DNA of 64,000 bases from Branchinecta lynchi (taxonomy: Eukaryota > Arthropoda > Branchiopoda > Anostraca > Branchinectidae), in NCBI GenBank assembly GCA_023053575.1, contig JAKZAP010000001.1, forward strand, positions 16,446,849 through 16,510,848, given 5' to 3'. This document shows, piece by piece, positions 56,278-64,000 of the stretch; position 1 is the first letter of the stretch, and each line of letters starts with the position of its first letter. The position numbers and the translations under genes are program-made. The notes beneath the pieces were generated by a model that saw only the letters and a program-made list of their open reading frames with translations, searched no databases and was not told the DNA's origin.

Positions 56278-56500
56278 GCTGGTTCGAACCCCGTCTGCGG
56301 AGCACTTTTGTTTTCCCGTAATAGTCGTCCAGGGGTTGCGGGTTACCTGTACTATATACGCTCGATTGCGGAGCACCAAGATAAGAAGTGTAAGAAATTT
56401 ACTTAGAAGATCAATCAAGCATTCTACTGGTTATAACCTAAACTGGAATGATAAAAAAAAAAAAAAAAAATCAACCAATATTCTTTTGGCGAGCTGGCTG

Positions 56501-56791
56501 TTACTGGTTGAACTTATCGCCGAATTTCCTGAGAACACTTCCACCTTCGTGAATGGCTTCTTGTGCACTGTTCGAAAAATCCCTGATTCCTTTCTGGATA
56601 GCGTACTCGAAATCTCCTCCCGACTGGTTCTGGACCACGTAGTAGACAGCGGCAACAATGATGCCGACTACAATTAATATCAGTAGTGTTGACAGCACGC
56701 AACAGCAGCAACTGCAGAAGCGGGCGCAGCAGCTTTTGGTTTCGACGACGCGAATGTTTTTTACAGATGCGTAAGGGTGTCCGCCACCCTC
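56501..56791 (-). CDS. 3' exon of small Cys-rich single-TM protein, copy 2
   Basis: Same design as 19370-19660: acceptor TCTTTTTAG, phase-0 start at GAG, SVKNIRVVETK, cysteine cluster, TM segment with Ile/Val, tail GDKFNQ and TAA. The Met at the start of the TM segment in copy 1 is Val here, so initiation there is unlikely and the protein must begin in an upstream exon. Possible upstream coding on this strand lies at 57116-57301 (EVFLRNLLHYL) and 57978-58382, but the joins cannot be fixed from sequence alone. Confidence 0.45.
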   Translation of the reverse strand, partial: EGGGHPYASVKNIRVVETKSCCARFCSCCCCVLSTLLILIVVGIIVAAVYYVVQNQSGGDFEYAIQKGIRDFSNSAQEAIHEGGSVLRKFGDKFNQ

Positions 56792-57266
56792 CTAAAAAGA
56801 CCTAAATTAAATCATGGAAGTGTATTGCTCGTCCTAAAGGTTAATGGGCGGGTAAACCAGTCTAAGCAGGTTAAGTTTTTGCTGCACCAAATTGCCCTAA
56901 AAACGATGGGGCTAGATGCAAGTAGATTAGCCTCGTCGAACTCAAAACAGATTAACTCGACCCTCCTAGCACTTCTTTCAAATCAGCAGAGTGTCACGTC
57001 CACCTAATAGATCCGTGGGCTGGGCGCTTTCCAAACTTGCTACCATCAATCTTACAGTCGTCACTACTGTGCTTTATTTCTGACTCGACTATGGCTAAAA
57101 CAGCATTTCTTGGTATCAGAAGACCAGACCAGAAGAGGTGCAGTCATCGAGGTGGACGGCTGACCAGGAATGAGAGACCGTCTTTGTGTTTTCTTTTTGC
57201 TGCAGGTAGTGCAAGAGATTTCTCAGAAACACCTCTGCATATTTACTGGAGGCAGGCCTTTTCTGT

Positions 57267-57872
57267 TCAGCAGTAGCAAAGGAAATAGCTTCTGACAACA
57301 TAAAACCTTTCGTGACCTCTTGCTGGACCCCCTAGTGATATAGCATTCGTTTGGCTTAGATGAACCAGTGAACTTGAGGGGGAATCAATGGACATGTTGG
57401 TGTACACTTGGAGGCAGAGTCCGAGGAGAGACGTCATTTCGCCGAAACCTAAGGCGACCTGGGGGGGGGGGGCGTCACTGGCCTGGGCCCTCTTCGCATT
57501 ATTCAACGTAAACCGTACATATAGGTGAGAGCTAAGTGAATTAAGACATATGAACGAAACGTAAACAATATGTTGAAGGAGCTGTTTATCGCAAGGCATT
57601 TTAGCAGTTGCAATGTCTAGAACACCCCTACCAAAACCCACGTACCTGTTTTGACCTCCCACGGTGAAGCCACGACTCGATCCAACCGCTGACAACGACA
57701 TGGGGAGGCTGGGATTTTTTTTTTTTTTTTGCAGGAAAATGTGCAGAAAAATCAAACTAATTAGTTTTATCGATACATTATCGATTTCTTTTAGTATTTT
57801 GTTTTCTATTTTTTCTTGTTCATTCTCGCAAGTCCGAAGAAGAAAGGACGTAAACTGGATCACAACAAACAA
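57267..57872 (-). other. 201-codon open frame, uncertain
   Basis: Long for this base composition. From an internal ATG at 57706 it reads MSLSAVGSSRGFTVGGQN, followed by AG|GTACGTGG, a strong donor-like site (about 57651). In copy 1 the matching DNA is frame-shifted. No domain recognised. It may include a first exon of the small-TM gene, but the phase to the 3' exon does not match without an extra exon. Confidence 0.25.
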
Positions 57873-57977
57873 ATTCTGTAAATTATACTAAATTCTTTAT
57901 AGTGATATCTTAAACATTCGGAAATTTAACTAAATAATATTCAGCTGAGGATTTCCTTTTCTGACATATTTAAACGT

Positions 57978-58382
57978 TCAGTTGGGGATATACTTAGTTG
58001 TATTCATCCTCTTACTGGCCACTCGATCTTCTCGAAGGTTTAGTACCTCTTTTGACCTTCGGCAAGAGATCACTGAATAATTAATGAACAATGGCCACCT
58101 TGCTTTGAAGAGTGAACTGTGTTCAACTAATTTGTGGATAATGTTGGCTACCGTGAGGATTTTGAAGAAAACAAAGGTAACAGTGTGTTCGTAAAAATCT
58201 GACCCATCAAAAGATAGTGGTGTCTCTCCCCTTCTCCGCCCACATAAATCAAATTCTTTAAGGGGGAACGCTAGTCTAAACTCGTTAAGAGCAGGTATAG
58301 CTTTTCCCATCTTAAAAGAAAATTTGTGTTTCAAGTTTGTGAGACCAGCACGACGGTAGCGGCAACATTCCAAGATACCCAT
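57978..58382 (-). CDS. 134-codon ORF, function unknown
   Basis: AAAATGGGT start context, complete to TGA. It has a basic, Cys-containing N-terminus (MGILECCRYRRAGLTNLKHK), a middle hydrophobic patch (TVTFVFFKILTVANIIHKL) and a Lys/Arg-rich end. The copy-1 counterpart is broken by a 1-bp deletion and a transposon. AAAGAG|GTACTA within it is a possible donor in phase 0. No family recognised. Confidence 0.25.
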   Translation of the reverse strand: MGILECCRYRRAGLTNLKHKFSFKMGKAIPALNEFRLAFPLKEFDLCGRRRGETPLSFDGSDFYEHTVTFVFFKILTVANIIHKLVEHSSLFKARWPLFINYSVISCRRSKEVLNLREDRVASKRMNTTKYIPN

Positions 58383-58990
58383 TTTGTAGTATTTTTTTAA
58401 CGGCTAGAAAAAGAACGGAGCAGTTTTTAAAGTCGACACGCCCTTCGTCAGGTAGGGTAGAAATAAGAAAAAGTTTGGCTTTTGCGCCACGAGTTTGTGA
58501 ACGACTTGGGTGGACTGTATCGGGGTGAATGTGGAATCTACCGGTAGTTAAGATGGTAAGGTATCAAATAAACGGAAGGGATTTTTGAATTTCTCTTTAC
58601 TGTAGTTACAGTCCCTTCTTTTGTCTAAATGTCAAATTTTCACAAAACATTCTTCCGAGCATGGGCTGTTATCGCAAGTATGATCGAGACCGCTAAACCC
58701 GTGGGGAAAACAAGGCTCTCAACAGGAGGTGAAGAGGGAAGATTAATGAGATTCATTTGATTTGTTAACGTGTTTGACCAAATTGCATGAACAAATTCAA
58801 ACATGTGACGAAATTCCAGAACGAAGTAAGAGACTAAGGATGGTTGAATGGATTTCATTTAGAGTAATTGCGGTGTGAGCTTAGCTGAGGCAAGAGCGGA
58901 ATGCAATTTCATCAATCATCCCCTTATCAACGTGCTCCGAAAGAAAGGGGTTGTAGGACAAGTGATTTCCGGTTCACCACTCTATCCCCC
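58263..58990. other. Unclassified, single-copy-looking DNA
   Basis: Unlike most of the window it shows no repeat of itself here. A 72-codon minus frame (58640-58858) has no motif. Ends with poly-C then poly-A (58987-59012). Confidence 0.35.
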
Positions 58991-60840
58991 CCCCCAAAAA
59001 AAAAAAAAAAAACATTCATCTGATCCGGTCCTGACTTGAAATGGGACATCTTAGATACGAGTCTTTCCAAAGATCAAGTTTCATTAAGGTCCTATCACCC
59101 GTTCGAAAGTTAAACCATACCTCAAAATTCAGGATTCCCCGCCCTCTACTCCCCGCACGATGGTTGGATCGGTGAACTGACTATTTTTAAACCAATGTTG
59201 TCAAGTCTCTAATGTCCAAGCCAGCAAATCGTGTCCTATCAAATCTGGAAGTACGTCACCAGGACATATTGTTGACATGAGATAGCGTCCCTGACGGAAA
59301 GGCTGATCCCCAGCTTATTTTCAAGCTTTCTGTTGCCACGTACCGACCGCCTTTAATCTCGAGTTAGGTCACGTTGAGGTGGGCTAAGACGGTGAAACTA
59401 GATAGACTTGGACATTGTCGTTCCCTGGATTCGACCATCCAGGAAGGGAATTAAGTGAGGAGGGGGGGGGGGGTCAGGAATCGTGGGGCAAGTATATCTT
59501 TCGAAAGAATTTCCCTATGTAGACGGTACTTGATCATAGTTGGCAGAGCAAGCATCCAGACGACTGGATCAGATAGCTGTGGAGGAAGTTGGATGGAGAA
59601 ATGTCGTGGTGAACTGAGAATGCAGGCATCAGGACGGGACTCGGCTGGAAGGACAAGCATAAGCCCTAGTTGGAACTGTTAAAACCCCGAACGGATCAGG
59701 GGACTTTAGGGGGTAGAGTGGAGTGAGAGGATTTTGACAATACTGACAATGGACAATTTGACAATATTGTCCGCCAAGTATCGTCCCAATCTATCCAGCC
59801 TAAGCTTGTCACAAAATTTCCAAGATCCCTCCTTCCAACTCCCCAACAGTGTCCTGATCTGGGATGGAGTTTAATCATGACATACAGGACATGTGGTCTT
59901 TCCAACGGTCAAATTTCATCCAGATCGGGTAACTCGTTCGAAAGTAATGCTTGCCAAAAACGTCCGGATTTCCCCTCTCTCAACTTCCCGTGGATGATCC
60001 GATCCAGGAATCACCAATTTCCAAATCAATCAGGTCACACCCATAATACACCTAAGAACTTTTTTCGCCCTAGCCCTTCTGGAAGTATCCTAACTCGCGT
60101 GCCAAAATATTTCCGGTACCCCCCCCCCCCCCCCTACAGCTCACCCACAGGTTCCTGATGAAGGGCTCAAACAAGACTCGTCCTAGGATGTGTGATCTTC
60201 CTAACTGTCTTGTTTTATCCGAATCATGTTGCTTGTTTGGAGTTGTGCATGTCACGAGATTTCCGGGACACCCCTCAAGTCAGATCCGATCCGGACACAG
60301 AAATGTGAACTTGAGCTTTTGCTTAGAAACCCATAGAGTTTCTGTCGAACAGAGCAGCTTACAGAAATTTTCCAGGACCCCCCACAACCTCCCCCATGAG
60401 AGGTCGTATCTGGTCCAAACATCTATGGCCCGTGACCTACTCTGTATTGTCAAGTATCATCCCAATCGTTCTAGCGCTTTGGTCCCTACGCATGTTGTAG
60501 AATTTTGCACCCCCCCCCCCCCACCATGGTCGCAGGTGGTTCGGACTTCGGACACATAAACGTCACATCGAGGTGCATTTGCAAGTCACCTGAACAAAAG
60601 CACTTTCGCAAAATATCAGTTAACCCCCTTTTTCGCAACTAACAAGGGCCAGAAGATAACGGGTCTCCCTCCCTCCACTCCCAGCCCAGACTGTATCGAA
60701 TCGGGGAAAGGAAGGTTTTGGTGGGCATTAGTTTCAGGCCATTTATACGCATGCCAAGTTTCATCGTTGTAGCTGCCCCAACGTACTTCCAGAAAAAGCC
60801 CCCCCCCCCCCCTCCAGTAGCCCTCAAGGAAGCCGGTACA
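58991..60840 (+). repeat. Diverged Family C-like region
   Basis: 59020-59260 follows the last Family C unit closely in order (CTGATCCGGTCCTGA, TCAAGTTTCATTAAGGTCC, ACCTCAAAATTCAGGATTCC). 59780-60130 and 60400-60560 are further worn units with CTCCC, CAAGTTTCAT and GGTCTTTCCAA words. Several C runs (60120-60134, 60511-60522, 60799-60812). Frames shift between units. Confidence 0.5.
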
Positions 60841-60846
60841 GTCACG

Positions 60847-61705
60847 TCACGTCAACATGACAAAACATCCCCGTGGTGAAACGTCCTGATGGCAAACCGC
60901 CCTAAGCTAAACGTCCCCGTCGCAAAACGTCCCCAAGATTTTTTAAGTTCGCCTTGTCTTCAACGTCAGAGTTTTACTACAGATGATTCTTTGTAGGCAG
61001 GAAAGAGCGGACGTGGGACCAGCTGCTTCAAATATGCCCCGTTTTCCTTAAAAATACTTAGTGTAATAGGCCTCGTCCTGGGCTTGTAACTGATCAGTAG
61101 TAGGCCAGTTCTAGGTTCTAAGTCGTTTAAAGCAACATACATAACCTGTTTTTTTTTTGTTTTTTTTACCAATAAACTCCTCGGAGGAAACAAGCGTTAG
61201 CCTAACCTAGTTAAAAAAGAGTCAAACAAGGAGAAGCAAAAATCAGTGTAATGCCTTCATGGTGGATAAAAATAGCAATTGAAGCTCAAGATCTTGTATT
61301 GCTCGGGATATTACTTGTAGACCTAGGCGATTTTAGTCTGTTATTCCCATGCTCTGGTTTGAACTAATCCGCTTTGAAAGAATGCCGTGTCTGATGTAAT
61401 ATCGTGTACGAGAGGAATACTGGCAATCAGTTTTCATCCCGCTAATTCTTCTACCTAATTTTTACGTAGTTTCATCCCATCATTTATTTCTGGTCATTTC
61501 TTGTAAGTGTATTAGTTAATTTGTTTCTTGTGTTTCTGTGTATTTTATAAATTGGTATTCCCCTTCTAGCTTTTAGATATTCGGATTAAACTTGATTGAT
61601 TGATTGATTGAATGTAAACCCTAAAATCCCACCCAATGGAACTATCATATTTTTTGGTTATTGACAGCTGGGGACGTTTGGTTCGGGAACGTTTTGCCTT
61701 TGGTA
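60847..61705. mobile_element. Element bounded by AAACGTCCCC-type repeats
   Basis: The left edge has AACATCCCCG, AAACGTCCTG, AAACGTCCCCG and AAAACGTCCCC (60861-60932). The right edge has the complement, GGGGACGTTTGGTTCGGGAACGTTTTGCC (61671-61699). Class and exact limits are not determinable. Interior 60950-61240 is unclassified. Confidence 0.4.
61240..61616 (+). mobile_element. LINE 3' UTR-like segment with (TTGA)n tail
   Basis: T-rich sequence ending GGATTAAACTTGATTGATTGATTGATTGAATG, the usual form of many invertebrate LINE 3' ends. No coding part. Confidence 0.4.
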
Positions 61706-61756
61706 AGCCACGCCTTTAGTAGGTGTTAACTACGTCTGGCTACGGTGGATGTGAGC

Positions 61757-62165
61757 TGGAGAAGGAGTCCGGAAAACGAGAAAGGACCAGAGGATTGAGA
61801 CGGAAAATTTACTCGTTTTATGCTGGGTGAACTTTTCCGAAAAGTCAAAAATACTTGCAACCAGCTTCCGACAATGTTTTTTTTTGTTGTTGTTAAAGTT
61901 GGTGTAGCGACGAGACGGGTTTGGCAATCCGGTCGTAACCTGGGGTAGACCGGAAATGCAGGAGGAGAAGGGGTCCGGAAAACGAGAAAGGACCAGAGGA
62001 TTGAGACGGAAAATTTACTCGTTTTATGCTGGGTGAACTTTTCCGAAAAGTCAAAAATACTTGCAACCAGCTTCCGACAATGCTTTTTTTGTTGTTGTTA
62101 AAGTTGGTGTAGCGACGAGACGGGTTTGGCAATCCGGTCGTAACCTGGGGTAGACCGGAAATGCA
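61757..62165. repeat. Tandem duplication, about 206 bp unit
   Basis: GTCCGGAAAACGAGAAAGGA starts at 61767 and again at 61973, followed by near-identical text through GTAGACCGGAAATGCAGGA. The T run differs (61874-61882 versus 62083-62089). Confidence 0.9.
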
Positions 62166-62619
62166 GGACACACACGATTACCGTGAAGACCTCGTAAAGG
62201 GTAAAGAAGTGATGTCAGCGGAATCTGGCGAAGATAGCAAATTTTCAATGCCGATTCTCTACAAATCCAATGCTTGTTAGGTTTCGAGATCCCATAGCAA
62301 TTGTTAGCCTTGTTACAAGAAAATGACCCGCTTTCTCGTCTGTTCGTTTGTTATGAATTTATGAAGCCCTCTTACTCGACGAGTAAGTAATTAGCAAGCT
62401 TGCTGCTTCAGGCACTTCAAGGATGCAAAAAGCAGTAACATAATCATGATGCAAATGCGATGTGGGGTCAGCGTCACGACCCAATTCCCTTTGATCACCT
62501 CTGTGACTGAGATAGGCATCGCAGAGTAGGAGTCCTTTGACTTTGACTTGTTCACCGACCAAAACCCTCTCTGAATCGGGCATAACGAGTTTAGACTTGC
62601 GTTCCCCCCTAACGAAATT
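62166..62619. other. Unclassified, with Family A end relic
   Basis: 62275-62313 (GTTTCGAGATCCCATAGCAATTGTTAGCCTTGTT) resembles the inverted 5' terminus of Family A. The remainder is unclassified; the 74-codon minus frame at 62359-62583 has no recognised motif. Confidence 0.4.
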
Positions 62620-63250
62620 TGGGTACAGATTCAGTAAATCGACCGTTTAATTGGCTAAATATTTGTCTCGACCCTTACTTCAAATCCACCTCCCCCATCC
62701 CTAATATATGGCTACAGAACCCATTTACGAACTTGATCAAAGAATATTTAGATCAAGTTATCGTGCTAACAGTAGTCCCGAAGCCGCGCCGAACTTGAAC
62801 TCGGTGGCTGCACGCGACAAGTATTGTTTGGCGTCACGCAACCGAAAACTTATGCGCCACCCATTCATCGGCGTTTGCTTTAATTTTAGCAATTTTTCTG
62901 TTATTTTTTGTTAGTTAACCGATACATTTTTCAATTTCCCTCCCCACAAATCCTTAGCGTTTTTATGTCCCTGTGTCTCACTTTTGCTAGTACGAGCACT
63001 TTTACGTAAGCTAGGAAGATGAAACTTAACAGGCCTACGAACTACCCGACTAAATGCTCTTGTTTTCCCGGATCCGATCATCCGTACGGGTCTAGAGGGA
63101 GGGGTAATTCGGAATATTGTAACCCGCGTGCGCTGCAAACAGAGGATTCTATCCGACCACGCCGGGGAGTTCCAGGAATTTCTGGAACATACACAGGGAC
63201 CAAACGAATGCAGGGATTGGGATGAAACTCTGACGATACAAAGGTCATGG
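62620..63250 (-). repeat. Diverged Family C-like element, copy E2
   Basis: Collinear with 39755-40380: GGTACAGATTCAGTAAATCG, GATCAAGTTATCGTGCTAAC, CATCGGCGTTTGCT, TAACCCGCGTGCGCTGCAAA. It is interrupted or followed directly by A12. Confidence 0.6.
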
Positions 63251-63260
63251 GACGTTGAAC

Positions 63261-64000
63261 AACAAGACCAAAGGCTTCGATGGGATCCCAAAAATCTAAT
63301 ATTTGATTCAAACAATTGTCAGATTCCTTGAATATTTTTACTGTTAAAATAAAGTTCAAAAATGGATTCAGCATGTCTCCTTGCCCCGATACTGAATCTC
63401 GAACCGATTTCAGAAACAACTTTGAGCTTCAACCAAATTTCCAGTTTCAGCCGAATTCGTGATGAGCCATTTGTCCAGCAAGAAATATAAGTTCATAAAT
63501 GGATTCAGCGGACCCCCTTAGTCCCTCAATGAATATCTTATTGGCTTATAAAACATACATGTTTTTACCGCCAAACCCATCCTCTGCCTCTAAAGATAGG
63601 ACTAAAGGACCCATCTACGAACTTGACCTGTACTTAACCAGTGAATCCTCATTGAACAACATCCTCGCTTGATATTTCCTCGTTTGAACAATATATATCA
63701 ACCCCTTCGACCTTCGATTACACTAGATCTCGTACACAAAATAAATAAATGAATGCCGACATCCACGCGCAGAGCTATGCTACTTTGAGAATAAAGGGGT
63801 AGGGACTTCTATAGCCGAAAACTTGTCGACTACTGTTGTGTCAGGTTTTCTCCGGATTCCGGGTGAACTACTTGTCCGGTAAGAAAATAACTTTCATATT
63901 CGGATTCAGCATGTCTCATAGCTTTTAAAAGATATAGTTTTTTCCCTTAATTTGAAATCCCCTCCCCACCCCTAAATAATAATAATAATGTAATGCATTG
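63261..64000 (+). mobile_element. Family A element A12, runs off the window
   Basis: Starts AACAAGACCAAAGGCTTCGA. Units are more diverged than in A3-A5. The window ends inside CCCACCCCTAAATAATAATA, before any terminal palindrome. Confidence 0.65.

Larger units (their letters stand above)
55493..56345 (+). repeat. tRNA-derived SINE, copy 2, split by MULE
   Basis: GCCCTTGATAGCTCAGTTGG (A-box 55501-55512) to GCGGGTTCG at 55551, then GCTGGTTCGAACCCCGTCTG from 56278 (B-box), GGAGCACTTTTGTTTTCCCG and GGGTTACCTG. The element between is 55552-56277. Confidence 0.65.
55434..58262. repeat. Segmental duplicate, copy 2
   Basis: Collinear with 18711-20667, 28806-29314 and 39610-39745. It lacks the LINE fragment, the 8.1-kb insert and the 10.3-kb Mutator-like element of copy 1. 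It has its own Mutator-like insertion in the SINE. Confidence 0.8.

Noticed and set aside
57116..57301. Internal exon encoding KRPASSKYAEVFLRNLLHYL
   Set aside because: The frame is similar in both duplicates but the acceptor context differs and the phase cannot be linked to the 3' exon. Left as a possibility only.

Overview
This window reads as repeat-dense nuclear DNA from a eukaryote, most likely an invertebrate animal. No bacterial-style operons or ribosome-binding sites are visible. No complete host gene can be asserted. Almost everything that can be classified is transposable-element sequence, much of it nested: hAT-like TIR elements with 8-bp target duplications, Mutator-like TIR elements with 9-10-bp duplications, Harbinger- and mariner-like MITEs, Helentron-like elements, an LTR retrotransposon, LINE tails and a tRNA-derived SINE. 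The species cannot be named from the sequence.

The dominant component is an interspersed element called Family A here (twelve recognisable copies plus one worn copy). Its 5' end starts AACAAGACCAAAGG and folds back on itself. Its body is a run of diverged units of about 137 bp, followed by a short (GGAC)n microsatellite and TTTTGCGATGTCATAGG. It ends in the perfect palindrome TTTTGGGATCCCAAAA. A second, unrelated-looking element (Family C, 25418-27248) has the same plan: about 281-bp tandem units, a GGAC-rich microsatellite, TTGCGATCGC and a terminal hairpin. The two together are the best candidate here for a little-described mobile system.

Layout. 1-8236: unclassified DNA with CTGTTT-rich and GAATCCGA-rich blocks and three MITEs. 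8237-18170: a dispersed repeat split by Family A copy A1, which carries an LTR element with identical-looking LTRs, then a hAT element that itself holds A2, a roughly 185-bp satellite and a Harbinger MITE. 18711-20667, 28806-29314 and 39610-39745 are pieces of one segment whose uninterrupted partner lies at 55434-58262. Copy 1 has been split by about 8.1 kb (20668-28805) and about 10.3 kb (29315-39609) of insertions. The second insertion is a Mutator-like element that contains A6, A7, a 6.3-kb hAT, a Helentron and A8. 39746-55433: more Family A, hAT and Helentron copies. 58263-64000: diverged Family C-like DNA, an AACGTCCCC-bounded element, a tandem duplication and the start of A12.

The best host-gene candidate is a 96-residue 3' exon present in both duplicates (19370-19660 and 56501-56791, minus strand). 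It encodes a Cys-rich, single-TM, small protein of unknown family. A 46-codon ORF with a good start context at 48646-48786 is a weaker candidate. All calls rest on reading the sequence by eye. Family assignments without a diagnostic protein domain depend on termini and target-site duplications.
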